A stretch of DNA of 64,000 nt from Lepiota brunneoincarnata (GCA_023014365.1 JAEBUN010000002.1:310001-374000), one strand, 5' to 3'; counted from the first letter of the stretch, positions 1-11,570 are shown. Translations and numbers: made by a program. The notes: a model not told the origin generated them from the sequence alone.

Positions 1-432
1 TCCTCATACAGTCTTTGATCATGCTTCAAGCTCTGATAGTTTCTTATCTGGGAATGATTGGCCGTTGGGGATATTGGTAAGCCCGTACGGGTAGGTCGAA
101 ATTCGGAGGTGAAGCTTCGCGAGAATGTCCATGTAGTACGTTGGTTGTCCATAGGTGCGTTCTGGGTTTCCGCGTGCATGTGAGAGAGGAGTGACGAGCA
201 GACGGCGTTGATTGCACCTTTGCTGTTGGTTATTATTATTTTCACTTAGGCTCTGCCACGTGTTTCAGGGATTGGCGAGGGTGCAGCCTGCAGGCATACG
301 AGACCACTAAAGAACCCGGTTCGCAATTTATATGGTGCAGTGTAACATTGTTATTTTAATGTGCATACAACCTAGTAGACTCACCAGCCGTATCTGGGGT
401 AGGTGGTGACGGTTAGAGTGGGTGGACTGTGG
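1..432. other. No gene recognised
   Basis: This stretch lies downstream of the RBX1-like gene. I see no extended coding signal, repeat or RNA gene in it. It probably holds the 3' flank of that gene. Confidence 0.4.
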
Positions 433-1135
433 TCACAACTTACAAGGCAACAGAACGTATTTCTGCAACCCCCACCCGTGGTTGTCCAAAGGACAGACAT
501 GACGGGTCCTAAGCCACCAAGAGACACAGTGGAAGTGGAATGGGTGCTAAAGAGTGCGGGTGAGTCAAATGAGGAAACATGGCAGGTGTAGAGGCATACG
601 TTGCAGATTCCCCAAGCTGCGTTGCATTCTTCACTGGTAGCCGACACTTGGTTTGTTTGGCAGTCGATACCTTCGCAATCGTTGGAATCAGCTCTCATCG
701 AAACCGACAACCACCAGGCCCGCCCCACTGATTTTGGGAAGGCTAAGCTGCTCGCTATCTCGGGCTTTACAACGCCAGCTGCCGGCGGGACCTGTATGTG
801 GATGGCACCAAACCTTCTTGAAGAGCTCGTGAGATGGGCTTTATTCCTGTGGGAGAACGTACATAGGTTCATAATGTGATTCCTGCAGATCGTGCAGTTG
901 TCGACGACGATATGTAGGATCTGGATGAGCGCCACATGAAATGGATATGTCAAAAGCACTTGTATATACCCCTTGCCCAGAGTACTACGGCGTTCTACTA
1001 CGAGACAAGATAGCAGTTAGTTGCTGGTTCTGGAGCGCCTGCCGAATGTCACTTGAAATGCTGCTGCCGCTTCTCCACTTCGAACCTGGGCTTACCAGAC
1101 TCCTTTTCCTTCTTCCCCTTTGGTGCAGGTTGGTA
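433..1135 (-). CDS. RBX1/Roc1-like RING-H2 protein (divergent, boundaries approximate)
   Basis: RBX1 is the RING subunit of cullin-RING ubiquitin ligases; it docks on the cullin and recruits the E2 and NEDD8 machinery in nucleus and cytoplasm. Spliced on the minus strand, exons at about 1053-1135, up to 863 (from about 920), 600-670 and 433-546 read ...KPRFEVEK... / [17 protein letters not shown] / [15 protein letters not shown]...WGICN / [22 protein letters not shown]...LQKY. The introns 671-862 and 547-599 are GT..AG and keep frame. The RING-H2 ligands (CTIC, NLC, CQ, EEC, GIC, H-x2-H, CPLD) are all visible. Oddities: the usual KKWNAVALWAWD segment before IVVDNC is replaced, a canonical SRW is SWW, and the tail after QKY is VLLPCKL rather than a short GH end, unless another intron is present. 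The start codon was not found. It could be a diverged paralogue or a decaying copy. Confidence 0.7.
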
Positions 1136-2107
1136 AGTGTAGAGGATGCGATGTGGACGTCTAGAGCTGGAGGTCTACCCGTGTGTAGTGGTGGATGGGT
1201 GGCGCGAATGACTTGGAAGGAAGTCGAGACTACAGTACGTTTGTCAATAATCCTTACTTCCCCTGTTTCCTCACCACTGGACTCGATACAGGTGCAGTTG
1301 AGAGGTGTACGGTTCCGGGTGACCCGACCGTGCTTCCTCCTCGACCTCACCACCCAGGGTCAACGGGGCTTGAAGAGAGCCCCGCCCCTCTCTCCCAGCC
1401 TACGCAGTATCGAGTTCTGTCATTCTACATTGCTCGTAATTTATAATTTATATTTTATGTTACCTGGATGCCTCACAGCGCAAGACTTTTGTGATGAACG
1501 CCTGGGACCTTCCAGATTCCGGGTCCAGACAAATGTCTCAGGATAAATCGACGAAAATGGCTGTCTTCATGCCAACCAAGCCGACATCTACATCGGGTGT
1601 GAGTATGCGAAAATGCGTTCCTATGCTGTTAAATTGGATCACCCTCCAAACCAAGGACAGGAGACTGGCTGTGTTTGGGAACAGAGCCGACTCATTCGCC
1701 GAGTCACTCGTAGCTGCAGCTTGAGCTCGAACCTCCGCGTCCACAGCAAGCACACTCGATATACTGCAGGTGGACTCTGATACCTCGAGCGCTGCACAAA
1801 CCGCCCTTGACACACCAAATAGCTCTGTTCGCGAGCTCTGCTACAGCTTATTCTATAGGAGTATCCCTGTACCTGATGGCACTAAGGTATGAACTACGCT
1901 GCCCTTGCATGACTAAATATGGGTCATTAATTGTCATTTCTAGCAAGCCAAAGTCACGACTGGTCTACAAGATGGCATGTTGACCGTATCCTGGCCACGC
2001 GTCCCAGCCACTGCTCGCCAACCCCATGCCCCAGGTTTTGCTCCTGGAGATTTACACGAAGAGTGGTAGAATCAAGGCCGCTTAGGTTTATACGGGCACC
2101 ATGGTCA
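1136..2107. other. Unassigned region upstream of the RBX1-like gene
   Basis: Only short open frames occur here. The longest is a 91-codon minus-strand frame at 1538-1813 with no family I recognise. The one structured part is the dispersed repeat at 1368-1490, listed separately. No confident gene. Confidence 0.4.
1368..1490 (+). repeat. Short dispersed repeat, copy 1 (partner at 49482-49604)
   Basis: About 120 bp shared with 49482-49604, from the GGGGCTTGAAGA-GAGCCCC stem-loop through the AT-rich ATTTATAATTTATATTTTATG run to CCTGGATGCCTCA. Flanks differ on both sides, so this is a dispersed unit rather than part of a larger duplication. The hairpin followed by AT-rich DNA could be the end of a small transposon or a shared 3' processing region; I cannot decide which. 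Confidence 0.65.
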
Positions 2108-2840
2108 TGTAAACTTTGGAGTTCAAAATGATACTGTAAGTTACACTTTGTCTTTGAATAATACCAAGGTCACGAAAGTAACGAGTAGGCGTGCTCCTCC
2201 TAATGCGAAAACAACCAATCCCATAACTTTTAATATGGAGTATTGTTCCTCGAAAGACGACGCCATTCCAAAAGCAGTCTCCAGCAATCTAGCAAACCGG
2301 AGACCGAAGCAGCTGGGATTCCGACTTGGCGATTAAACATCTTTACAGTCGCGGACACTGGAGACACGTACTACACCAATAAACTCTCGGGAACAGTTGC
2401 ATCAGTAGTGTTCGAGGTCGTATCTCCTGCTGTATGATCTGGAATGGGGGAACCAGGCTTCAGGTCGATAGTGGCATGGGGGGGAGGGAGCGGGGGAGTT
2501 GGAGTCGTGGTAGCTGGGGTAGATATCCCCGGGTTGGAATCCTGCCAAATGGTGACAGTGGTGTCACGATGGCCGTGGACCACCCTGACTCTAGCCTTCC
2601 CCGGTCGCTCAACATTAGCCTCTCCGTCTAGAAATAGTGATGAGATCACCGTCATATGGTATGGAGGAGTACATACGTCCAAGGCGTGTGATGTCCATGG
2701 TGCTCTGTGGAAAATATAACTGGTTGAGAGCCGCAAGCCTGTGGGTCGGGTGGGTGCCGTATTGTGGTGGAGTGACATGGTGGGCCTTTTAATGGTTTGG
2801 GGATTCGGTAGAAAGCAAGGACCAAATAACATGTGGCTTT
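2108..2840 (-). repeat. 0.73-kb repeat, copy 1, with conserved minus-strand ORF (partner 17120-17845)
   Basis: The block aligns base for base, with scattered substitutions and small indels, to 17120-17845. Similarity begins near 'TTCAAAAT...TTACAC' and ends near 'ACATGTGG'. On the minus strand this copy holds an uninterrupted 153-codon frame (2371-2832) starting MLFGPC and carrying ERPGKARVRVVHGH followed by a Pro/Thr-rich stretch. Copy 2 encodes the same protein with a stop after about 53 codons. I do not recognise the protein. The conserved frame suggests a small gene family, a relic exon set, or part of an unrecognised mobile element. The truncated copia fragment begins exactly at its right edge. 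Confidence 0.7.
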
Positions 2841-3384
2841 AGGCTGACAGCCAAAATCGCTCAGATGGCCCAAGTTCCTTATCAGGAAGCTGTAGGCACT
2901 CTCATGTATGCTGCCCTAGGCACTCATCCTGACATCGCATATGCCATTCAACACCTCTCCCACTATCTGAAGAACCTGGGTGAGGCTCACTGGGATGCCG
3001 TCAAACATGTTTTTCATTACCTCAAAGGCACTTGCGAACTTTGGCTCACTTATGGAGGCCATGGCCAAGATCTTACAGGGTACAGTGACACAGACAGAAA
3101 CATGGCTGAGGACTGTCATGCTACATCCAGCTATGTGGTCATTATCAATGGAGGGGCTGTTTCCTGGAGTGCAAAACAGCAGGAGATAGTCACCCTATCA
3201 ACAACAGAGTCTGAGTACATAGCAGCAATGCATGCAGCAAAGGAAATCCTTTGGCTGCACTCTCTCATTTCACAGATCTTTGGCACCTCTCTCTCCACCA
3301 CCACTCTCTTCCTGGACAACCAGTCTGCAATCGTGCTTGTAAAGGACCATCAATATCATGCGAGAATGAAACACATCAACGTCT
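2841..3384 (+). pseudogene. Ty1/copia RT-RNase H fragment, 5'-truncated; left half of a split element
   Basis: This encodes the end of a copia polyprotein: PYQEAVGTLMYAALGTHPDIAYA (RT-RNase H link) and the RNase H core with SWSAKQQEIVTLSTTESEY and FLDNQSAIVLVKD. It stops at KHINV, where E1 is inserted. The rest continues at 11571 in the same reading order. There is no integrase, most of the reverse transcriptase is missing, and no 5' LTR is seen, so the element was already truncated against the 0.73-kb repeat. The last five bases before E1 (CGTCT, 3380-3384) are the E1 target-site duplication. Confidence 0.9.
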
Positions 3385-3770
3385 TGTTACCCGGGTTAGG
3401 GGTTTGCTCTTGAGTAGCACGGCGTTCATGGCAAGATGTCTATACAGACTTGGTCTTGTCCTACTAGGCGTGACTTAGAGATGACGGAGCACTATAGTCC
3501 AGCTGGTTTAAGGGCAAAGAGATATAGGAGGCAAGAACTGTATAACACTAAGATAAGGATACAAGGTATTGTACTGTATCCCTATATACTTCTAAGTGTG
3601 GCTGTACTCCCACTATAATAGTTTGGACCAAGGTAGTTATGAGTCAGAGATAAGAAAACATGAGGCGTATACTAAGAATAGTCCTTCTGATGTACACTAC
3701 TGATGGTTTTATAGTGACATGGGAATGTAAGCTAAAAGTAACCGTCCTTCTGATATGGCTTCTGATAACA
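3385..3770 (-). repeat. E1 3' LTR
   Basis: 386 bp with TG...CA ends, nearly identical to 11185-11570. It lies on the left because the element reads on the minus strand. A TATA-like motif (TATATAGGG on the minus strand) lies inside. The outer edge abuts the TSD CGTCT. Confidence 0.95.
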
Positions 3771-5175
3771 TTAGGTCTGTTTCTAGAGTTGTTTTCCATA
3801 CAACTTGTTAGTTTCCTTCTTCCAGGTACTCGGCTAGGTAATTTGGTTCATAGTAATCGATCTGTGGTTGGTTGGTGGAGTCTGGTCTGGGGGGAATGAC
3901 AGGGGAGAAGGTGGGAGTGGGGGTTCTGTGAAGATCGAGTATGGTGGTGGTTTCTGGGGATGGGGGTTGTCCTGGGTAAAAGATGTCATATAGAAGGCGT
4001 CTGAAATGGGGACTTTCAATCCTTTCTTCTGGTGGGGTGATTGGGTTCGCTTCAGAAGGAACCGCATGGTTCTCCTGTAATGTTTGATTCGGCCACATCA
4101 TCGTAGCACTCCTCGTAGTAATCATCATGGGTGAGGTCGATGTATCGATGGTGAGTTGTGGGAGTGGTTGAGGGATGGGTTGTAGGATTTCTGGAGTAGG
4201 GGGTGTGTTGAGTCTTTCGGCTTGGACATTCGGTCCGTTTATGGCGCGGTTGGAAGACAGCGCAGTGGGGGCATCTGTATTTGATGCAGTTGTATGAGTA
4301 GTGCCCTGGGGCATATTGCTTGCATCCGAGGCAAGCAAATTGGGGGCAATCCATGGCCCAGTGTCCTGTGTGTCTGCATTGGATGCAGACTGATCTGTCG
4401 GTGGTTCGGGGGTTGGTTCGTGAGTGAATGGGGTTGGGGGAGTTCCGAATCGGGACGTTGTTATTGGTGACGGTGTGGGTGGTGTCTTTGGTGGGGGTGA
4501 GAAGTCTGAAGGGATTTCTGATACTGGTGGACTTTCTTCCCTTGTTGGGGACGGTGGTGATGATAGCAGCAGTGGTTGTCGTGGTAGTGGTGGGGATGGT
4601 TGTGGTGGGGGGCTGCAAGGTATGTACCTCATTTCATTTGGGTAGGTTCTTCAACACTCGGACATGAGGCCCGATCTTGAGCGGAGAAGTCGCTCGAGTG
4701 ATTCTGCCCAGGCACGTTGTGTATTGTATGCAGTAGCGAGAGCCTTAGTCTGTCGTACGTGGTGGGTATAGCCATACCAGAGTTGTCAGTTGTATTCTGA
4801 AATTGGAGTGTGTTCCAGTTTAGTTGTAAAGGCTCCGTCGGTGGCAGCCTTGCGCAGATCTCCATCAGAAGGGTGATCTGGTCCATATGATCGTACTCCA
4901 GCTGTATGGTATCTAAGGGAGGTGGCTGGGGCGGCTGTTGGTTCTGGGGTGTCGTTGGGGTTGGGGGTCTCATCCCTGAGGGAGGTGTATGTTGCGGCGA
5001 AGGTGTGAGAGGGGGTGTAGGGAGACAGGGCCGGAACAGGAGTTGTCTGAAGTGCAGTATGTTCGACGCTTGCATTGTTTATGATGACGACGGAGGATGA
5101 TGAGGAGGTTGGTGAAGGTGTTGTTGAAAAAGGGGGAGTAGTTTGGGGGCGAGTGAGGTCGAGGTTCATGGGCAT
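3771..5175 (-). CDS. E1 accessory ORF region after the chromodomain (tandem zinc knuckles, IDLT motif)
   Basis: Downstream of the pol stop (about 5178), overlapping minus-strand frames fill the space up to the 3' LTR: 4786-5175 (129 codons), 4629-5075 (148), 4052-4618 (188) and 3808-4632 (274). The 188-codon frame is the informative one. It has C-x2-C-x4-H-x4-C (CIQCRHTGHWAMDC), then C-x2-C with APGHY and C, a further C-x2-C, and near its end YIDLTHDDYYEE, an acidic-flanked IDLT. The 274-codon frame is proline/threonine-rich and ends close to the LTR. E2 has an equivalent region with the same motifs, so it is a conserved part of these elements, not random DNA. The frames are probably fragments of one or two proteins now broken by mutation. 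Function unknown; nucleic-acid and SUMO binding are inference. Confidence 0.6.
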
Positions 5176-5177
5176 CT

Positions 5178-8100
5178 TTAAGTATGTTTGGTGTGGGAGC
5201 GAAGTTGTCTTTGGTTGGTTCTGGTAGGTTCCTGTTCTTTCTGGATAATTCCATGAGCTTCTTTATACTTGGTCAAGTATTCTTTGGCGTTTGCATGAAG
5301 TGTTTCATCGGTGATCCATTTGTTCTCTGTGTGGGAGTATCCTTTCCATTTGACGTAGTATTGGAGCTTTCCGCGGTGTTGGTGGTGATTTAGAATGGCT
5401 TCTATTTCATATTCTTCTTCTTCATTGATGATGTCCAGTGGTGGTGGAGTTGGATGAGATCCGTATGCTTCTGTTTTGGTATATGGGGTTAGAAGGTATC
5501 TGTGGAATATCAGGTGTATTTTCCATTTGATCGGAAGTTTTAGTTTGTAGGTGAGTGGCGATAAGACTTCTGAGATAAGGAAGGGTCCTAGTCGTTTTGG
5601 GGATATTTTGTTGGAAATGAAGGGGAGTTTGAGGTTCTTGGCTTCTAGCCATACTTTTTGACATGTTTCAAGGGGTTTGACAGTTCTTCTGGTTCTTTGT
5701 TTCATAATATCGGCGGAGAGTTGATGTGCCGCGTGTGCTTCTTTTCTGGCATCATCAAGGAGTCTGATGCGTTCGTCTACTGATGGAAAGTTCGATGTTT
5801 CCATTACCGTGGGTATCAGCGGAGGGTTGTATCCCATGATTAGTTTGAATGGGGATTTCTGCCTTGAGGCATGTGTCTTGGAGTTGCGTGCGAACTCGGC
5901 GATAGGGAGGGTTTCTGACCAATCAAGAGGGTTTCTGGTGCAGTATATGGCAAGATAGGTTTCGATTTCCTGATTGTATTGTTTGGTAGAACCATCTGTC
6001 TGGGGATGGTATGTGGTTGAGAATGCTTGTTGGATGTTTAGATGTTTGGCTAGTTGTCGGAGGGAGTTGGTGGCAAATCTGGGGTCTCAATCTGATATGA
6101 TTTTGTCGGGTAATCTGAATCTGGTGAAGACTTTTTCTATTAGTAGTCATCCGATGTCGTTGGCATTTGATTGATCTGATGTTGGGATGAAAATTACCCC
6201 CTTCATAAGGCCGTGGTCCACCATGGACAATATCGCATTATGGCCAGCGCTAGGCAGTAGACTGGTGATAAGATCCCATGAGATCTGGGCAAATGGGCGT
6301 TTGGAGGATGATGGTGGGATCGGTTGAGTTGGTGCGCAATCCAGTCTGCGTATGATTTTGTGTTGCTGACACTCTGGACAGCCTTTGACGTAGTTCTTTA
6401 TGAACATTGACATTCCTGGCCAATATACTTCTTTCTTGGCGAGGCGGTATGTTTCCTGTTCTCCAGGGTGGCCACATGTGGGGTGGTTGTGGTATCTTGT
6501 GATGACATCGCGTCTGAGTTGGAGGTCTTCTGGAATAATGACACGTTCTTGGAACGTGAGGAGTGGACCATTTGAGGTTGGAACTGTTCCGAAGTCTTTA
6601 TCAGCGGCGTTAGGATGGGTTTCTTTTAGGAGTTTGAATGCTTCAGTGGTTCTAGCGTCGTATTTGGGTGATTCCATGATTCTTTCTTGGAGTTCCATAT
6701 CGATGGTGGCAATAAAGAGGTGTTCTGGAAGTACTGTGATCAGGTTTTGATCTTCTATGTCAGCAGTGGCGACAAAAAGGTTGTTTGGAAGCATGGTGAC
6801 GTCTTCGTTATCATTATCCTCATCAGGGATGTGGTCTGGACGTCTTGATAGGGTGTCTGGTGCAGGGATCTTTGATCCTGGGACGTGTTCTAATTTGAAG
6901 TTGTAGTCAGCGAGGGTCTGGACCCATCGTGCTTGTCTGCAGTTGATTTTCTGGGGTTTGCGCCAGTACGTGAGGTTTTGGTGATCCGTTCTGATACAGA
7001 TGGTGTGAGGGCTGCCAAGGAGGTAGTGGTGCCATTCTTTGAGGGCTCAGATAATAGCGAGGAGTTCCCTGTCGTAGATATCGTAGTTGCGTTCCGCTGG
7101 TCCGAACATCTTTGAATAGAATGATACAGGTTTCTGTATTCCGTTGATGTCGTGTTGATATAGGACAGCTCCTGATGCAAATTTGGAAGCATCGGCTTCT
7201 ATTTCGAAGGGTTTTGTGGAGTCAGGCATGAGGAGTACTGGCTCTTTTAGGAATTTGTTTTTGAGCATTTTGAACGCTTTCTGTTGTTCTTCTTTCCATT
7301 CGAATTTGTTTGATTTGGAAAGGAGTTGGTTCAGGGGTTTGGTGTGGTGGGAGTAGCTGTGGATGAACTTCCGGTAGAAGTTACAAAATCCAATGAATTT
7401 CCGAATGTGTCAGACTGTTTTTGGCACTGGCCAGTCTTCTATTCCCTTGAGTTTTCCGGGATCCATTTTGATCTTGTCTGGTGTGATGATCATGCCGAGA
7501 TATTTGAGTCGTTGTTTGTTGAACTCTCATTTCTCCATTTTGAGGTAGAGGTCATTTTCCTGCAGGGTTTGCAGTATTTTTTCTGTAAGTCAGTCAGTTT
7601 ATTCCTGGGTTTTTCCGTAGATTAGGATATCATCCATGTAGATGATGATTCCTCCTTTCTCCATTATTTTGGAGAATAACGTATCCATCATATGTTGGAA
7701 CGTCGCGGGACTATTGCAAAGTCCGAAAAACATGACAGTTGGTTTGAAAAGACCCATGGGAGTCTTGAACGCTGCTTTCCATTGATCGCCATCTTTGATT
7801 CTGACGTTATTGTATCCTAGGCAGACGTTGAGCTTAGTGAAGTACTTAGCTCCTTTGAGTTTATCCATGATAGAGGAAATCATGGGGATTGGGTAAGCGT
7901 TTTTGACAGTGTGATCATTTAGATAACGATAATCTTGGCAGGGTCGGAGGTCTCCTCCTTTCTTGGCAACAAAGAAGAAGGGTGATGCCATAGGGGATTT
8001 TGAGGGGCGGATGTACCCTTTTCGGAGGTTTTCATCTATGAATTCTTTTAGCACCTTTTCTTCGGCAGGTGCTACTTGATAAGGTTTCATTGATTTTGCT

Positions 8101-8837
8101 TTGAATGTTGGTTTTAGTTTGATTTTGTGATCAAACGTCCTTGATGGTGGGAATCTTTTGGAGGCTTTTTTGTTGAATATTTTAGCCCATTGGGCAAATC
8201 TCCAAGGGATCTTGGGTGGTTCCTTGTTTGATTCCGATTGTTTTCCTTTTTGGTTTGCTGATTTTGTCGGGTTGTGTTGCTCATTGTGGAGTGTTGTGGC
8301 GTGTGTCGCTTTGGCGTTTACTTCTAATGGGGTTAGAAGCATCGGGTTCATTTCTCTTTCTAAAGAGAAGGTGTCAAGGTCAATGTTTGATAGGTTGACG
8401 TATTCTTCAGGGTTTTCCTTGGGTTGGGAGGTCTTTCCAGCCATTATGTTTATGGCAATGGAGTTGAGTTTGACAGGTCATCGTAGGGTTCTGAGGAGTT
8501 TGGAAAAATCTTGGTGATCGATTTGTGGTTTCCAAGAAAATGTCTTGGTCTTCCAGTTGATGTCGGGATTGTATTGTTCCAACCAGGGAAATCCGATGAT
8601 GAGGTCTTTCTCACCAGTGTTTGTGATGTACGCTTCTAGCGTGCAATCTCTTCCATCGATGATGGTTCTGATTTTGATGTATTCATGGATCTTGCCATGT
8701 TGATTATCAGTTCCGTCAACATTACTGAGTGGAATTGGTTGGTCCAGCCTTTTGGTTTGATAACCATGTCGTTCAACGACTTTGTGGGAAATGAAATTCC
8801 CTTGGGCTCCCAAGTCTATCAGGGCGGTGATGGCCAC
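5178..8837 (-). pseudogene. E1 pol: protease, RT, RNase H, integrase, chromodomain (many stops)
   Basis: All pol parts lie in one minus-strand frame, interrupted only by stops (for example TGA at 8478-8480 and TAA at 7599-7601, then others near 7050 and 6145). Protease (8478-8837) has LIDLGAQGNF where LDSGA is usual. RT (7599-8444) keeps YMDDILIYG but has [10 protein letters not shown] where the family has KLDVR.GYNN, so a catalytic Asp is Asn. RNase H lies around 7268-6900. Integrase (6794-5838) shows the H-x-H/C-x2-C zinc region (HHP..CGHPGEQET, GCPECQQHK). The C-terminal piece (5178-5837) ends in a chromodomain with EYEIEAIL, YYVKWKGY and the acidic helix. The Ser-Leu, Asp-Asn and Arg-stop changes are all C-to-T or G-to-A type. 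Inactive. Confidence 0.9.
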
Positions 8838-9013
8838 AGGTTTTGATGTCCGTTCACTCCAAATCTCGATGGGTAAGAAAAGGGATTGTTTATTCGGGGA
8901 TAGTCATAATTGTACAGAGTTTATCGAGAAAATGTCCTTCTGGGAGTGAGAGTACGAAATGTCCTTCTGATTTCTGGAACGTGCAGGGGCACATTGGTTG
9001 ACAGCGTTCCTTT

Positions 9014-10813
9014 TTAAAAATCCTGGAATGGACGCATCTCCAGGTCCTCGGCTAGCACGGAGTGGAGTTCTTGTTGGAGTTCAGGGTCGAGGTCATCAAC
9101 CATTTGGCGCATCTGAGATGCGACTTCTGCGACGGCAAGAGAATACTTGCGTTGCAGTAATTGTTGGGCATTCCAGTTTGGAAATCTGGGACGAGTGTTT
9201 TGTTGTCCAGGGAAAGGACAGTTGGGGTTTCTCGCAGGGCGAGGGGGGTTGGTGCGCATTCCTGGGAAGCGTCTAGCTGGCGGTGGTTGAGGGCATTTGC
9301 TGACCCAATGGTCTTTTGCTCCACATTGGAAGCATTCCTGGTTTTGGTATGATTTCATTTGTTGTCCAGTGACAATGGCATCTAACTCCAATGGTTCTTG
9401 TGCAGAGCCTTCTTCAGCATATTCCGGTTGTGGAATTTCGGGATAAGGATCTTCGAATCCTTCTTCTATTGTGACATGGTCTACTTCCATGGCGTGTGGG
9501 TCATGTGGGGTGAATCGTGGAGCGTTGCTCCTTTAGTAGAATTGTGCATAAGGCACATTGTTGTTTGGACAGTTTGGTCCACGGTTGGGTTGGTATTGGT
9601 TCCTCTGGGGAAACGTGTTTCTGGGGGTGCTGTTGAGGGCATTGATTTGGCAGAAATTGTCGTCGAGTTTATTGGCTCGGGTGTACCAAGCGGTGATAGT
9701 TGTTGGAGGGTTTTCCGATTTGTTGATCTTCATGGCAATGCGGCAGTCGATTGCCTTGCGGTATAGGTCGATCAGGGTGCAATCTTCATTTAGTCCAGAT
9801 TGACGGACAAGTTCCTTGAACTGAGCGTTGAACTTGGTCATTGGTTTGCCTGCTTGGTGCAAGTTTTGAAGTCTGGTATGCGCGTACGCATGTTCATCTG
9901 CCGGGGTGAAGTCGGCTCTAAGCTGAGCAGTGAAGTTGTCCCATGACTCCATGGCTATGGGTTGCCCTTGTTGAGTTTGGGCATTTCTCTCCTGGAGGTA
10001 CTGTCTGGCCCAGGCTCGGGCATCTCCTGATTGCATTGTCGAAAGGACAAATAGAGTCCTAGCGAGATCGGTGTTGTAAGTGGTCACGTTGGCAAGCACG
10101 TAAACTTTGCATTGGAAGATCCAATCTTCAAACAATCTTCTGGTTCCATCGAAGGCAATGGGTTTGAGGAGTCCTAGCTCCTTTGGGATAGCTGTGGCAG
10201 CCATTATTTGTAATTGTCCAGGTGGCGGCGGCGGTGGTGGCGATGGTGGTTGTGTTGGTCGCAGAGGAGGAGCCTGTAGGGCTAAGGGTGCGATTGATGC
10301 AGGTAGTGCGGGTGGTTGTGGATCGGGGTCTGATTGGTTGTTGTCTGTTATATAGACGTCGGAGTCGTTATCTGGTGGGGGAGTTCTTCCCTGATTTACT
10401 GCGTATTCGTGGCATGTGAGTAGGTTTTCTTCTGATACGGAGAGTCCTCTTGGTTGCTTGAGGGCGTTTTTGAGTCTCTGGAGTTTGTAGTCATTTAATG
10501 GGTCTACTTTGGCACGGTATTCTTCAGCTTGTTTACGTCTTCTTTCTTCTTCTTCGTAGTGTTCCTTTAATTCTTTTTCGTGTTGTATTCTTTGTCGTTC
10601 TGCTAGTTCTTCAGCAAAACTTGTTCTTGTACGTGTTGATGTACTTGGAGTGGGTGAGTCAAATGGGGATGGAGGATAGAATGGGGATGGTGTCTGAGTG
10701 GGGATAGGGTTTCTTCTGGGATCCAGGTTTTGGGTTCCTGATCCTGAGATTCTACTTCTCGATTTGGGAGGAGGTGATGGAGTTTCTCGGGCTGAGAATT
10801 TCTTTGGAGGCAT
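9014..10813 (-). pseudogene. E1 gag with CCHC zinc knuckle, split by one TAA
   Basis: The frame starts MPPKKFSARE at 10813, with a Pro-rich then a charged coiled-coil-like segment (RQRIQHEKELKEHYEEEERRRKQ). A capsid-like domain follows (FDGTRRLFEDWIFQCKVYV ... WDNFTAQLRADFTP ... FNAQFKELVRQSG). The frame stops at TAA (9533-9535) and continues in the same frame from about 9532 to 9014. There it carries a zinc knuckle CFQCGAKDHWVSKC, typical of nucleocapsid. Apart from that stop the whole gag is open. It lies in a different frame from pol. Confidence 0.9.
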
Positions 10814-11184
10814 GATGGCAGTTGTCTAGCGATCGATTATCACTAGAAGAATGAAAAATTGAGTTGCAATGATGGATATCCCTGAGTATAGGTTCCACGA
10901 TCTGACGATGCAACAGTGACAGGAGCATGTGATACGTTCAAGTTCTAGGGTGATAATTCAGTAGGCGATGAGGGTAGCGGTGGAGGTGAAGATGAAAGTG
11001 AGTAGGTAAGCCAGATCTTCTGGCAGGGAGAGGTTGAGGGACGTAGCAATGGCTACACAGAGGGGTGGTTTTCTTTTGTACGTTGTTTTAAACAACCAGG
11101 GTACCTCAATGTGTTCAGTACGTCGGCAGAGTAGAGCAGAGTGGAGGGCGAGCAAGAGATAAGCAGCAGAGTATCTTAGTGTTT

Positions 11185-11570
11185 TGTTACCCGGGTTAGG
11201 GGTTCGCTCTTGAGTAGCATGGCGTTTGTGGCAAGATGTCTATACAGACTTGGTCTTGTCCTACTAGGCGTGACTTAGAGACGACGGAGCACTATAGTCC
11301 AGCCGGTTTAAGGGCAAAGAGATATAGGAGGCAAGAACTGTATAACACTAAGATAAGGATACAAGGTATTGTACTGTATCCTTATATACTTCTAAGTGTG
11401 GCTGTACTCCTACTATAATAGTTTGGACCAAGGTAGTTATGAGTCAGAGATAAGAAAACATGAGGCGTATACTAAGAATAGTCATTCTGATGTACACTAC
11501 TGATGGTTTCATAGTGACATGGGAATGTAAGCTAAAAGTAACCATCCTTCTGATATGGCTTCTGATAACA
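11185..11570 (-). repeat. E1 5' LTR
   Basis: 386-bp LTR flanked on the right by the target duplication CGTCT (11571-11575). It drives transcription leftward (minus strand) toward gag. It differs from the 3' LTR at about 11 sites by eye. Confidence 0.95.

Larger units (their letters stand above)
3385..11570 (-). mobile_element. E1: complete Ty3/gypsy chromovirus inserted in copia, decayed
   Basis: An 8186-bp LTR retrotransposon read on the minus strand. Two 386-bp LTRs (3385-3770 and 11185-11570) start TGTTA and end TAACA. CGTCT is duplicated at 3380-3384 and 11571-11575. Order on the minus strand is 5' LTR, about 370-bp leader, gag, CCHC, protease, RT, RNase H, integrase, chromodomain, then a 1.4-kb accessory coding region, then 3' LTR. 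By eye the LTRs differ at about 11 positions, 10 of them transitions. Pol stays in one frame but carries many stops and lost catalytic residues, so this copy is dead. A clear primer-binding site was not recognised. Confidence 0.95.

Noticed and set aside
381..959. A 192-codon minus-strand frame as a secreted Cys-rich protein
   Set aside because: Splicing at GT..AG sites within it gives the RBX1 RING-H2 sequence, which explains the cysteines. The unspliced frame reads through introns.
4424..4667. Plus-strand Gly/Val-rich frames in E1
   Set aside because: They are the antisense of Pro/Thr-rich accessory coding sequence, with no motif of their own.
10107..10707. Plus-strand frames opposite E1 gag (Gly-rich and Leu/Val-rich)
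   Set aside because: They are the antisense shadow of Pro-rich and charged gag segments.
11160..11184. Primer-binding site next to the E1 5' LTR
   Set aside because: The bases following the LTR (AAACACTAAGATACTC on the minus strand) did not match any tRNA 3' end I could name, so none is annotated.
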